DNA of 64,000 nucleotides from Acinetobacter sp. BY419 (GTDB lineage Bacteria > Pseudomonadota > Gammaproteobacteria > Pseudomonadales > Moraxellaceae): NCBI RefSeq assembly GCF_019038395.1, contig NZ_JAGFXZ010000008.1:1-64000 (forward strand), in the 5' to 3' direction. Every line of letters begins with the position of its first letter. Within the stretch, counting starts at the first letter, position 1. The notes under the pieces are model-generated. The model saw only the letters and a list, made by a program, of their open reading frames with translations, was not told the origin of the DNA and ran no database searches. Below are positions 1-8,643 of the stretch, piece after piece. Both the position numbers and the translations under genes were made by a program.

Positions 1-125
1 CAGATGAATACATTTCAGAAATCACTGACCGTATAAATCATCGTCCAAGAAAAAGACTCGGCTTTAAAAGTCCGAGTCAGGTATTATGGCAACAACATGG
101 TGTTGCACTTCAAATGCTAATCTAA
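1..125 (+). mobile_element. IS30-family transposase, 3' end only
   Basis: The reading frame open from the left edge encodes about 40 residues ending in a TAA at 123-125. It contains INHRPRKRLGFKSP, the typical C-terminal signature of IS30-family DDE transposases, followed by WQQHGVALQ. Only the end of the element lies in the window, so I cannot tell whether the rest is intact. In this family the right terminal repeat lies at or just after the stop codon. The TTGCACTTC at 103-111 recurs at 191-199 in the same orientation, so the exact element end is uncertain. Confidence 0.8.
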
Positions 126-298
126 GTCTCTAAAAAATATAATCTAGCCAGTACTATCAAATTCATTTTATTATTCGTGTTTACAAAAAATTGCACTTCG
201 CATTTTTGATCAGAGCGCGTATCATTTCATCTCGTAGTGAATAAATACTATTCATCTCCGACGATATTTAACTATTGTATTTAAAATCAGGGATTTAT

Positions 299-1741
299 AT
301 GTCACAGGCGAATGCCAGCAAAAAGGTACCGAATGCTAAACCAGAAATTGTTACTGAAAATAGCAATCTCAAGGAGTTCCGCACTCCGCCACACAATTTA
401 GCAATTGAACAGGCTGTACTTGCTGCCCTTATGACTGTGGCTGAATCTTTTGAACAGGTCGGTGATGTACTGACCGAAAATGATTTTTATGCCACCCGAC
501 ATAAATATATCTTCCGTGCCATTGAGCAGCTCTCTAGAGAAAACTCGCCTTATGATGCGGTTCTGGTGCACGACTGGCTGATCAAACAGAATTTACTCGA
601 TGCCATTGGTGGCGAAGAATACCTGATGCAGCTGATGGCAGATTCTCCATCGAGTTTCTACAACCTGGAAACTTATGCCGGGAAAATCAAAGAGTTTGCT
701 ACCCTGCGTAGCATGATTAAAGTCAGCTCTGAAATTTTACAAAATGCCTATGACACCAAAGGCCGTAGCGTCAGTGAAATTCTGGATCTGGCCGAAACCA
801 ATATTTTCTCGATTGCCGAACAACATAATAATAATGCCAAGGCTCAAGGACCTAAGCCTATTAACTCGGTTGTTGCAGATGTATTTGACAAATTAAATGA
901 ATTGTCACAAATGGAAGGCAGCATTACCGGTTTAACCACAGGTTTCGTGGAACTGGATAACAAAACCTCCGGCATGCAATCCGGTGACCTGATTATTGTC
1001 GCGGCGCGTCCATCCATGGGTAAGACTACTTTTGCCATGAATCTGGTCGAAAGTGTTTTATTTAATAACAACCTGCCCGCACTGGTGTATTCGATGGAGA
1101 TGCCAGCTGATTCGATCGCGATGCGTATGATTTCATCCTTTGGTCGTGTGCATCAGGGGCATTTACGTTCCGGTAAAATGGACAGTGATGAATGGTCAAA
1201 AGTCACCAGTACCATCGTACATTTACAGGAAAAAAATCTGTATATCGATGATTCTTCTGCCCTACCACCGACAGAGTTGCGTTCGCGTGCGCGTCGTATT
1301 GCCAAAATGCATGGCGGTAAACTCGGCTGTATCATGGTCGATTATCTTCAATTGATGAAAGTACCCGGCATGGGCGATAACCGTGTGGGCGAGATCTCAG
1401 AAATTTCACGAAGCTTAAAAGCCCTCGCCAAAGAAATGCAATGCCCTGTGATTGCTCTGTCACAGCTGAACCGTGCGCTGGAAAACCGCCCCAACAAACG
1501 CCCAGTGATGTCGGATTTACGTGAATCTGGTGCAATTGAGCAGGATGCCGACTTGATCATGTTTATTTACCGTGATGAGGTTTATAACAAGGAATCTAAA
1601 GAAGCCGGTACCGCTGAAATTATTATCGGCAAACAGCGTAACGGCCCGATTGGTACCGTACGTCTGGCATTTGAAGGTCAATATACCCGCTTTAGCAATC
1701 TCTCGCCTGAGTTCTATGCTCAGTATGATGACGAAGACTAA
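299..1741 (+). CDS. dnaB: Replicative DNA helicase DnaB
   Basis: Hexameric 5'-3' helicase that unwinds DNA at the replication fork and recruits primase. The 480-residue length matches the family. The N-terminal domain starts near PPHNLAIEQAVLAALM. The RecA-like ATPase domain has Walker A ARPSMGKTTFAMN near residues 233-246, the Walker B-like IMVDYLQLM, and SQLNRALE with the DNA-binding loop. I chose the ATG at 299 because AGGGA lies about 6 bases upstream. An in-frame TTG at 275 is possible but has no ribosome site and adds 8 unconserved residues. The gene is followed 50 bases later by alr, probably co-transcribed. The IS30 remnant lies just upstream and could affect its promoter region. Confidence 0.97.
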   Translation: MSQANASKKVPNAKPEIVTENSNLKEFRTPPHNLAIEQAVLAALMTVAESFEQVGDVLTENDFYATRHKYIFRAIEQLSRENSPYDAVLVHDWLIKQNLLDAIGGEEYLMQLMADSPSSFYNLETYAGKIKEFATLRSMIKVSSEILQNAYDTKGRSVSEILDLAETNIFSIAEQHNNNAKAQGPKPINSVVADVFDKLNELSQMEGSITGLTTGFVELDNKTSGMQSGDLIIVAARPSMGKTTFAMNLVESVLFNNNLPALVYSMEMPADSIAMRMISSFGRVHQGHLRSGKMDSDEWSKVTSTIVHLQEKNLYIDDSSALPPTELRSRARRIAKMHGGKLGCIMVDYLQLMKVPGMGDNRVGEISEISRSLKALAKEMQCPVIALSQLNRALENRPNKRPVMSDLRESGAIEQDADLIMFIYRDEVYNKESKEAGTAEIIIGKQRNGPIGTVRLAFEGQYTRFSNLSPEFYAQYDDED

Positions 1742-1791
1742 TCAGGCTCTCCGTCCTCACATTTCCATCGTCTCTCTAGGAGTAATTTAGG

Positions 1792-2862
1792 GTGCGCCAA
1801 GCTACAGTTTATATTGACAGCGCTGCGCTGCAATATAATTTAAACCGTGTCAAACAACTTGCCCCAACCGCGAAAATCGTCAGCATGGTGAAAGCCAATG
1901 CTTATGGACACGGAGTTAAAGACTGCCTAGCAGCCTTAAGCGAAACCGATGCCTTTGGTGTCGCCTGCCTGCAAGAAGCCTTAGAAATTCGTGAATTAGG
2001 TTATCAACAGCCGATCACACTCATCGAAGGGGTTTTTGCCGCAGCTGAAATGCCAATTGTAATCGAACAGAATATTGAAGTGATTGTGCATCAACAGGCA
2101 CAAGTCGACTGGTTAATTGCACATAAAGAAGCTTATATTGCCAAAGAACTCAAAGTCTGGGTCAAACTGAATAGCGGCATGAACCGTCTTGGCTTTAAAA
2201 TTGATGTGATTAAAGATGTGATCAATCAGCTGAAAGCCGAAGGCTTTACTTGTGTTTTAGCAATGCATTTTGCCAATGCTGATGCTGATCACCCGCTGAA
2301 TGATGAACAAATCCGTCAATTCTTAGAAATTAAAACTGACTGTGCGCCAATTTTAGCCTCTTGCTGTAACTCGGCAGCTATTTATAAATATCCAGAATTG
2401 CATTTTGACTTTGTCCGTCCGGGGATCATGCTCTACGGTGCAACCCCTTTTGCGGATAAAACCGTGCATGACTTAGACATCAAACCGGTAATGACCTTCA
2501 CTGCCGAAGCCATTGCACTGAATGATATTAAAGCGGGTGAGCATGTAGGTTATGGTTCGACATTCACAGCCGATCAAGACATGACTTTAGCCATTGTTTC
2601 GATTGGCTATGGTGATGGCTACCCTCGCGCCTTTCCCAAACAGAACTATGTGGCGATTAATGGCCAGCAAACTCGTGTGATCGGCCGTGTGGCGATGGAT
2701 ATGATTGCAATTGATGTAACGGGGATGCAGGTGAAAGCCGGTACTGAAGTCGAACTCTGGGGCAAAACCCGTCTGGTTGATGAGGTGGCTACAGCCAATG
2801 GTACCATTGGTTATGAACTATTATGCCGACTGAGCAACCGTGCACGACGTAAAGTGATCTGA
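1792..2862 (+). CDS. alr: Alanine racemase (PLP-dependent)
   Basis: Interconverts L- and D-alanine to supply D-Ala for peptidoglycan. The 356 residues cover the alpha/beta-barrel and the C-terminal beta domain. MVKANAYGHG near residue 34 carries the lysine that binds pyridoxal phosphate, and VGYGSTF near residue 254 carries the catalytic tyrosine from the partner subunit. GYGDGYPR and GRVAMDM are further family signatures. The start is GTG at 1792, supported by AGGAG at 1778-1782 with a 9-base spacer. The gene directly follows dnaB, a common order in Acinetobacter and Pseudomonas relatives, and ends at a strong terminator. Confidence 0.96.
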   Translation: MRQATVYIDSAALQYNLNRVKQLAPTAKIVSMVKANAYGHGVKDCLAALSETDAFGVACLQEALEIRELGYQQPITLIEGVFAAAEMPIVIEQNIEVIVHQQAQVDWLIAHKEAYIAKELKVWVKLNSGMNRLGFKIDVIKDVINQLKAEGFTCVLAMHFANADADHPLNDEQIRQFLEIKTDCAPILASCCNSAAIYKYPELHFDFVRPGIMLYGATPFADKTVHDLDIKPVMTFTAEAIALNDIKAGEHVGYGSTFTADQDMTLAIVSIGYGDGYPRAFPKQNYVAINGQQTRVIGRVAMDMIAIDVTGMQVKAGTEVELWGKTRLVDEVATANGTIGYELLCRLSNRARRKVI

Positions 2863-2878
2863 TTTAATCTTGGAAGCG

Positions 2879-2908
2879 AAAAAAGCCCAACGTACGTAGG
2901 GCTTTTTT
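2879..2908. terminator. Bidirectional terminator between alr and the BLUF gene
   Basis: AAAAGCCC at 2881-2888 pairs with GGGCTTTT at 2899-2906 around a 10-base loop, with T runs on both strands. It can serve alr on the plus strand and the convergent BLUF gene on the minus strand. Confidence 0.85.
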
Positions 2909-2910
2909 AT

Positions 2911-3342
2911 TTAGGCTGACTTTTGTTCTTCAGCCTGCATCAGGCTTAATTCTAACAATAAGGCATCCACATGGTTTTGCTGAAAGGCAAAAGGATTAAA
3001 GTCATTAAATCCCCTGTCCTGACAGAATTGCTGGATTTGACTGCGTTTAGAAATATATTTCATCGACCAGTCCGGGAAACTCGGATATTCAATTTCCTTG
3101 GTCTCAAATAATTTAATGTCCTGATGGCGAGGATCTTTATTGAGTTTCTCTACCAGCAGACTTTTTAAAGTGAGACATTCGCCTTCCAGACATTGAAAAA
3201 AATGCCCATCGGCAAAATACAGTACACCTGTGACTTGATGCCGGTAATTAAAATCACGAGCTTCTTTCAGGATATTCGCCAAATCTTCGAGTAAGTCAGT
3301 TTTGGGAGAGGTACTTTTACTGGCATAACAAAATTGGTACAT
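2911..3342 (-). CDS. BLUF-domain blue-light photoreceptor, BlsA-like
   Basis: A 143-residue single-domain flavin photosensor. The N-terminal BLUF fold shows the tyrosine of CYAS at residue 6, the asparagine of DFNYRHQVTGVLY near residue 32, and the glutamine of FFQCLEG near residue 50, which are the three residues that bind and tune FAD. SFPDWSMKY matches the conserved Trp/Met strand. No effector domain is fused, so output would be through protein contacts, as described for BlsA of A. baumannii, which binds transcription regulators such as Fur and AcoN. Acinetobacter species carry several such paralogues, so equivalence to blsA itself is not established. It stands alone, convergent with alr. 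Confidence 0.9.
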   Translation of the reverse strand: MYQFCYASKSTSPKTDLLEDLANILKEARDFNYRHQVTGVLYFADGHFFQCLEGECLTLKSLLVEKLNKDPRHQDIKLFETKEIEYPSFPDWSMKYISKRSQIQQFCQDRGFNDFNPFAFQQNHVDALLLELSLMQAEEQKSA

Positions 3343-3422
3343 GCACTAAATTCTCTATTTTTATTATGCTTAGCTGCATAGAAGTTAACACTGTACGCGA
3401 AAAAGCTGAATCAAGATACTTT

Positions 3423-4157
3423 TTACAGGAAATACTCATTCGATGGAACCGGAAGTTCTGCCAGTCCTTTTTTCAAGGTTTCTGACCATTGCCGGCTAAT
3501 TGACGTGAAATACTCATCATCTTCAGCAATACGCTTGCCTCTCGGCGTGATCAGACTGTTTTTTTTATACACCAGCACATCCAGTGGCATGCCAACCGAC
3601 ACATTGGAACGTAAAGTCGATGCAAATGAAATCAGGGAACAGCGCAAAGCCTCATCCAGCGGCATATCATAAGTCAGCGCACGATCCAGTATCGGCTTGC
3701 CATATTTACTTTCACCAATCTGGAAATAAGGTGTATCACGCGTGGCACAAATAAAATTGCCTTGCGGATAAACATGATAGAGCTGCATATCCTGATCTTT
3801 AAGTTGCCCACCGACCAGCAAGTTACAATAATAATTGCTTTGTTCCGAAATATCGCTGGTGACATTGGCAATCACTTTTTTCAGCGTACTTCCAACCAGT
3901 TCAGCAACATCAAACATGGTGTGCAAACTGAGGATATTTGGTTCCTGTCTCAGTTCAAGATGATTCTTGATATGCCCAATTACGGCTTGTGTTGTGGCCA
4001 GATTGCCGGATGCCTGTATCACGATCATACGCTCGCCTGGGATACCAAAAGTATACACTTTACGAAATACAGAAATGTGATCCACCCCGGCATTGGTTCG
4101 GGTATCACTGATAAAAAGCATACCCTGTTCTAAACGTAGCGCACAACAATACGTCAT
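3423..4157 (-). CDS. Anbu proteasome-type peptidase (HslV/20S beta-like)
   Basis: A 244-residue Ntn-hydrolase of the Anbu (ancestral beta-subunit) family. The start is the ATG at 4155-4157, which gives MTYCCALRLEQGMLF. Removal of Met leaves Thr1 as the N-terminal nucleophile, as in proteasome beta subunits. AAGGAC sits upstream at a good distance. The frame is open further upstream to 4256, but that extension has no family resemblance and overlaps the transglutaminase gene. SDTRTNAG and IQASGNLATTQ are characteristic. It is the last gene of a four-gene cluster with a transglutaminase-like protein, an alpha-E protein and a circularly permuted ATP-grasp protein. The cluster is widely conserved, and its physiological substrate is unknown to me. 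Confidence 0.92.
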   Translation of the reverse strand: MTYCCALRLEQGMLFISDTRTNAGVDHISVFRKVYTFGIPGERMIVIQASGNLATTQAVIGHIKNHLELRQEPNILSLHTMFDVAELVGSTLKKVIANVTSDISEQSNYYCNLLVGGQLKDQDMQLYHVYPQGNFICATRDTPYFQIGESKYGKPILDRALTYDMPLDEALRCSLISFASTLRSNVSVGMPLDVLVYKKNSLITPRGKRIAEDDEYFTSISRQWSETLKKGLAELPVPSNEYFL

Positions 4158-4171
4158 GATTTTGTCCTTGA

Positions 4172-4951
4172 TTAACATCCTAGCACTTGAACAATGGAAT
4201 GCATGGATTCCACACCGCCCTTTTCTCTTACACCGCGTACCGGTGCTACATCCCAATAATCCCGCCCAATCGCTACATAAACATGCGAACTTGGACTAAA
4301 CAACAGATTACTCACATCAAAACAATACCATGTCTGGTCTACGAACACCTCTGCCCAAGCGTGACTGGCCAGATGCGAAGCATTTTGTGCATATAAATAA
4401 CCAGAAACATAACGGGCAGGTAAGCCCAGATATTTGCACATAGCAATAAAAATATGACTATGGTCCTGACAGACGCCTTGTCGTGCTTCAAAGGCATCTA
4501 TTGCAGAGCCTTGTACCGAGGTACTGTTCGAAATATAAGGAACATGCTCCAGCAATGCCTGCGCCAGCCCAATCAGATATTGACGGGTTAATGCAGGGAT
4601 ATGACGTTGTGCAAAGTCTTTCATTGCTGCATTACATTGTGTCGATTGGGTCGGTTGTAAAAATAGATTGGGATTGATCGAATCATTCAGTCCACTCTGA
4701 TGCGCAGGATTCAGCTCGACAATCCCTTGTGCCATAATAGTCAGAGAATAATAGGGTTTGCGCTGGTTACAGCTCATCCACAGATTATGAAAGGCATCTT
4801 TGCGGATTTCTTTGTTACCCGGCACACTGATATCCCAGGAATGCACCCGCTGATGTACATTACTCGAAGGCATCATTTTGATGTACTGAATACTGTTCCT
4901 CACCTCGGCAGTGTACATATAATGCGTCTGATGATTCACCATCAATTTCAT
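4172..4951 (-). CDS. Transglutaminase-like cysteine protease of the Anbu cluster
   Basis: A 259-residue protein with an N-terminal beta domain (residues 1-100 approximately, typical of bacterial transglutaminase N) and a transglutaminase core. The triad is visible: Cys in RQGVCQDHSHIF, His in SHAWAEVFV and Asp in WYCFDVSN. The motif GLPARYVSGYLY is typical of the COG1305 family. The ATG overlaps the stop of the alpha-E gene by four bases (ATGA, 4948-4951), implying translational coupling. Members of this family usually hydrolyse peptide or isopeptide bonds rather than cross-link. With the adjacent ATP-grasp and Anbu peptidase, a peptide-making and peptide-cleaving pathway is an inference only. 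Confidence 0.9.
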   Translation of the reverse strand: MKLMVNHQTHYMYTAEVRNSIQYIKMMPSSNVHQRVHSWDISVPGNKEIRKDAFHNLWMSCNQRKPYYSLTIMAQGIVELNPAHQSGLNDSINPNLFLQPTQSTQCNAAMKDFAQRHIPALTRQYLIGLAQALLEHVPYISNSTSVQGSAIDAFEARQGVCQDHSHIFIAMCKYLGLPARYVSGYLYAQNASHLASHAWAEVFVDQTWYCFDVSNLLFSPSSHVYVAIGRDYWDVAPVRGVREKGGVESMHSIVQVLGC

Positions 4952-5550
4952 ACATCTGCCTCGAACAGTTGATGGATATGGTCACTAAACTGATAGAACT
5001 GAATCCGATTGGGTTCTGTACGCAACTGTTCCCAGTATTGTTCCAGATCGCCCCAGCCCATTTCTACCAGGGTTTTTACCACGTAATCAATCTTGCACAG
5101 GGTAGTACTTGTTTCTTCACCAAGTCGTAACTGGTGATCGAGCTGTTCTACACACTGACCTAAACTAAAAAATAGAAAGATATCCGAGGATTCAGCTTCC
5201 AGAATGTCTTCACATTCCGTCACTACTTCGCAGATATAACCGGCATTTTTGTCTGCAGTTTTGATCAGTTTCATCAGTTCTGCATAGCCAGATGCAGACA
5301 ATACCCCCCGTAATTCCTGAATATTATCTGTCGCGAGTTTAAACTGCTGGCTAAAAGATGCCATTTGTGTAGGATCGAGTACCAGCTCATTTAAGGAACT
5401 AGCATCAAAGGCAGGTAAACAAAAAGCATGGGCATAAGCCACAGCTGCTTCGTCTTCTAAAAATGGAAAGCGCGCACATAAAAAATGAGTACGTGATAAA
5501 TAACGCCCTAACCAAAAAATATGTTGTGCATTGCTATTCAGCAAAACCAT
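4948..5550 (-). CDS. Alpha-E domain protein, short form
   Basis: A 200-residue, mostly helical protein beginning MVLLNSNAQHIFWLGRYLSR. The LGRYLSR segment matches the N-terminal signature of the alpha-E family (COG2307, consensus around YWLGRYxER). Typical members are about 310 residues, so this one is roughly 110 shorter without any sign of a frameshift: AAGGAA precedes its ATG and it ends in a clean overlap with the transglutaminase gene. The family always travels with circularly permuted ATP-grasp proteins and may act as their partner. No catalytic residues can be named. Confidence 0.82.
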   Translation of the reverse strand: MVLLNSNAQHIFWLGRYLSRTHFLCARFPFLEDEAAVAYAHAFCLPAFDASSLNELVLDPTQMASFSQQFKLATDNIQELRGVLSASGYAELMKLIKTADKNAGYICEVVTECEDILEAESSDIFLFFSLGQCVEQLDHQLRLGEETSTTLCKIDYVVKTLVEMGWGDLEQYWEQLRTEPNRIQFYQFSDHIHQLFEADV

Positions 5551-5572
5551 GACATTTTCCTTCTTTGGAATC

Positions 5573-7132
5573 TTATGAATGTAAATTGTCGACTACCCAG
5601 GTATCTTTAATACCGCCACCCTGTGATGAATTCACCACCAGTGAGCCGGGCTGCATTGCCACACGTGTCAAGCCACCCTGTACGATTTCCGTACGATAAG
5701 GCGAACTCAATACAAAGGGGCGTAAGTCGATATGACGTTCAGCAATACCAAAATTAGTCAAAGTCGGACTAACCGATAAGTCCAAAGTTGGCTGCGCAAT
5801 ATATAAATGCGGCGCAGCTAAAATTTTCTCCCTGAAAGTTTCAATTTGCTGGCTAGATGCTTGTGGCCCAATGAGCATGCCATAACCGCCCGAACCCTGC
5901 GCTTCTTTCACCACCAGCTGATCCAGATGAGCCATGACATAATCTAAATCTTCCGAATTACGACACTGATAAGTCGGAACATTTTTTAAAATTGGCTGTT
6001 CACCCAAATAAAAATGAATCATTTTATCGACATATGGATAAACCGATTTGTCATCTGCCACACCGGTTCCCGGAGCATTTGCAATCACAACGTTGTTTTG
6101 CAAATAAGCTGACATCAAGCCAGCTACACCCAAGGTACTATCCGGTTTAAAGCATAATGGATCGAGAAAAGCATCATCGACCCGTCTATAAATAACATCG
6201 ACTCGTTGGCGACCACGTATAGTTTTTACATAAACCTTCGAGTCATCAACAAAAATATCACGTGATGTTACCAATGGCACATCCATCTCTCTTGCAAGGG
6301 ATGCGTGCTCATAGTATGCGCTATTAAAACGTCCTGGTGTCAGCACTACAACAAAAGGCTTGTCGACGTAGGCATTTTCTATCAGGATTTCTTTCAATAA
6401 TTGTGGATACTGCTCAATCCCGGCAATCTTGGCCTGCTCAAATACTTTCGGCATCAGTTTTTCACTGATTTTGCGGCATTCCAGCATATAAGACACCCCA
6501 GACGGCGTTCTGAGATTGTCTTCCAGGACATAAAACTCACCCTTGGAATCGCGAATGACATCAATACCGCTAATCTGGCTATAAATCCCGCCTTTCAAGC
6601 TGTGTTGATACATATGCGGCTGATAGGCCTCATGAGTCAAGATCTGTAACTCAGGAACAATATTGGCTTTTAAAATGTCCTGTTGATGATAAATATCATG
6701 CAAGAATAAATTCAGCGCCCGTACCCGTTGTGCCGAGCCCAAAGCCACCATATTCCACTGTTTTCGATCAATGATTCGCGGAATAATATCAAAAGGTATG
6801 GTGCGTTCTGCTCCGTCCTCCTCGCCATAAACGGTAAATGTAATGCCATGATGTAAAAAATGCTCTTTCGCCACCTGATTTAGCGCATTGAGTTCATCCA
6901 AAGTATGTTGAGATAACCATTCTTCCAGTCTTTGACCTGCCTGACTGGACATCACATGTTCATCCTGCATTTCATTAAAGAACTGCGAAGACAACTGCTG
7001 CATTAAAAGTTGTGGATTCGTTGTTGTCGATACCGTTAGAGGTTTAGGGTCTATAAAATTTTTCCCAAGCTCCGGGGAAATAAAATTATCAATTGTTTCA
7101 ATCACATTTGTATCCTGATTTCCTTTGAGCAT
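5573..7132 (-). CDS. Circularly permuted ATP-grasp family protein
   Basis: A 519-residue member of the circularly permuted ATP-grasp type 2 family (COG2308), predicted to form amide or peptide-like bonds using ATP. Recognisable parts are HGITFTVYGEEDG, the ATP-grasp core with IDVIRDSKGEFYVLEDN, PGTGVADDKSVYPYVDKMI, the glycine loop GSGGYGMLIGP, and the C-terminal HIDLRPFVL. I chose the ATG at 7130-7132 because GAGGG lies just upstream. The frame is open to 7210 without a better ribosome site. It is the first gene of the Anbu cluster, 22 bases before the alpha-E gene, and diverges from the WYL regulator. Confidence 0.9.
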   Translation of the reverse strand: MLKGNQDTNVIETIDNFISPELGKNFIDPKPLTVSTTTNPQLLMQQLSSQFFNEMQDEHVMSSQAGQRLEEWLSQHTLDELNALNQVAKEHFLHHGITFTVYGEEDGAERTIPFDIIPRIIDRKQWNMVALGSAQRVRALNLFLHDIYHQQDILKANIVPELQILTHEAYQPHMYQHSLKGGIYSQISGIDVIRDSKGEFYVLEDNLRTPSGVSYMLECRKISEKLMPKVFEQAKIAGIEQYPQLLKEILIENAYVDKPFVVVLTPGRFNSAYYEHASLAREMDVPLVTSRDIFVDDSKVYVKTIRGRQRVDVIYRRVDDAFLDPLCFKPDSTLGVAGLMSAYLQNNVVIANAPGTGVADDKSVYPYVDKMIHFYLGEQPILKNVPTYQCRNSEDLDYVMAHLDQLVVKEAQGSGGYGMLIGPQASSQQIETFREKILAAPHLYIAQPTLDLSVSPTLTNFGIAERHIDLRPFVLSSPYRTEIVQGGLTRVAMQPGSLVVNSSQGGGIKDTWVVDNLHS

Positions 7133-7372
7133 ACAAACCCTCGTCTTTTCATCTATTATAATTAAATCCAAGCAATATCTATGCCAGTGCATGCATATTC
7201 CGCCTACCATTAATCTATTAAATGAGTTATGAACTCAATGCCATTTCTTACCAAGTTGTTTTGAGTTTGTAGGACAATTGTTGCGCGGAAAGACTTGCGA
7301 AAGAATGAGAGTTTTCTTATTGTGTTAATCTGATTTCAAATTCCACCTACTCGATTGCCAGCAAAATAAATT

Positions 7373-8380
7373 ATGTCAGCACAAGAAAAAGAAACTTCGA
7401 ATAGCCTGTATCGCCAATGGCAAATCTTGTCGCGGCTTTCTACCGGCAAATGGATGGGAACACGTGAATTACAGGAAATCCTGAATCGCGAGGGAATTGA
7501 TATCAGCCTGCGCACCATTCAGCGCGACCTGAATCAGATTGCACAACGCTTCCCGATTGAAAGCAGTAAAACCACGCCGCAAGGCTGGCGTTGGCGTTCG
7601 GATGCACCGCTGCAAAGTTTGCCACATATGACCAGCTCACAAGCCGTCACCTTTATGATGGTGGAAGAACATTTGAAACACCTGTTACCACCCAGCCTGA
7701 TCGAGGAAATGAACCCCTGGTTTGATCTGGCACGACGCAGTCTTTCCTCCCAGAACAATGTTCGGCAATGGATTAACCGCGTGCGCATTGTTCCAGCCAC
7801 CCAGCCCCTGATTCCACCTGTGGTAGATAAGGCCGCGCAGCAAGCTGTGTACGAGGGTCTGTTGCAGGACAAGCAGCTGGAATGTGTATATCAGGGTCGC
7901 GGTCATAACAGTGAAGAAAAAACCTATATTCTCAATCCGCTGGCCCTGGTACAAAAGGGTTCGATCATCTATCTGGTGTGTACCCGTCATGACAAATCTG
8001 ACATTCAGACCTTTGCCCTGCACCGCTTTAAATCAGCCGTCGTGCTGAATTCACGCGCCTTGCATCCGGTCAATTTTGATATTGATGAGTACATTGATTC
8101 TGGTGCATTGGGCTTCCGGGTGGACTTCAATCATCCTACTGAAAATGTCACGTTAAAACTCAGCATGTCAGAATCGGATGCGCATTATTTTGAAGAAAGC
8201 CAGCTCAGCAAAGACCAAAAAATTGAAAAAATGGACGATGGTATGTCGCTGATCACTGCTACCGTGCCATTTACCTCACAACTGGTGTGGTGGTTACGCA
8301 GCTTTGGTAAAAAGATTAAACATATTGAACCCAGTATGGTAGCCAATGCAGTTAGCCAACTAGATGAAGAAAACCCTTAG
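7373..8380 (+). CDS. WYL-domain transcriptional regulator
   Basis: A 335-residue regulator with an N-terminal winged helix-turn-helix (TRELQEILNREGIDISLRTIQ, split here: helix-turn-helix at residues 25-50) followed by a WYL ligand-sensing domain whose signature appears as PLALVQKGSIIYLVC with IYL in place of WYL. A C-terminal WCX-like extension follows. Such proteins sense nucleotides or other small ligands and often control neighbouring operons. It diverges from the Anbu cluster across a 240-base gap, so control of that cluster is a reasonable guess but unproven. The ribosome site in front of the ATG is weak. Confidence 0.88.
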   Translation: MSAQEKETSNSLYRQWQILSRLSTGKWMGTRELQEILNREGIDISLRTIQRDLNQIAQRFPIESSKTTPQGWRWRSDAPLQSLPHMTSSQAVTFMMVEEHLKHLLPPSLIEEMNPWFDLARRSLSSQNNVRQWINRVRIVPATQPLIPPVVDKAAQQAVYEGLLQDKQLECVYQGRGHNSEEKTYILNPLALVQKGSIIYLVCTRHDKSDIQTFALHRFKSAVVLNSRALHPVNFDIDEYIDSGALGFRVDFNHPTENVTLKLSMSESDAHYFEESQLSKDQKIEKMDDGMSLITATVPFTSQLVWWLRSFGKKIKHIEPSMVANAVSQLDEENP

Positions 8381-8415
8381 CCAAACGGGTTTCATTCAGA
8401 TTCAAGAACCAGAAT

Positions 8416-8437
8416 AAAAAAATCCCCAAATCGGGGA
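8416..8437 (-). terminator. Terminator of the candidate small transcript
   Basis: On the minus strand TCCCC (8437-8433) pairs with GGGGA (8427-8423) around a five-base loop and is followed by seven T residues. The stem is short. Its orientation does not fit the plus-strand WYL gene that ends at 8380, so it points to a minus-strand transcript. Confidence 0.6.
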
Positions 8438-8488
8438 CTGGAGATTTATGCTTATATTTTATGATTGTTTTGGTGATCTGCTGCTGTG

Positions 8489-8527
8489 CCAACCTGCTTT
8501 CCTCTAATACCCCGAAATGCAGGTTGG
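8489..8527. repeat. 9-bp inverted repeat (hairpin) inside the small transcript
   Basis: CCAACCTGC at 8489-8497 is perfectly complementary to GCAGGTTGG at 8519-8527 with a 21-base loop. It lies between the small ORF and the terminator on the minus strand, so the predicted RNA carries two hairpins. It has no T tract and is not itself a terminator. Confidence 0.65.
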
Positions 8528-8542
8528 ATGAAATCTCAATAT

Positions 8543-8608
8543 TTAAAGAGAACTGAGACATAAGCAAGCCAGTTCAGCATTATTAAAACGAATGGATTTT
8601 TTTGTCAT
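8543..8608 (-). CDS. Candidate 21-residue small protein or leader peptide
   Basis: ATG at 8606-8608 is preceded by AGGAG with a 9-base spacer, a well-formed ribosome site. The product would be MTKKSIRFNNAELACLCLSS plus one Leu, then TAA. It starts about 29 bases downstream of the expected transcription start of the promoter at 8644-8672. I do not recognise the peptide. An alternative frame starting at 8567 runs through the terminator and is less likely. The transcript could also act as a non-coding RNA. Confidence 0.4.
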   Translation of the reverse strand: MTKKSIRFNNAELACLCLSSL

Positions 8609-8643
8609 GGTTTATAACTCCTATAGGTTTACTAGATAAACTG

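Noticed and set aside
3762-4133. Plus-strand open frame of 123 codons
   Set aside because: Antisense to the Anbu gene, without ribosome site or recognisable protein sequence.
8352-8567. Open frame of 71 codons on the minus strand
   Set aside because: It runs through the terminator hairpin and into the WYL gene, and lacks a suitable ribosome site. The 21-codon ORF in the other frame has a better start.
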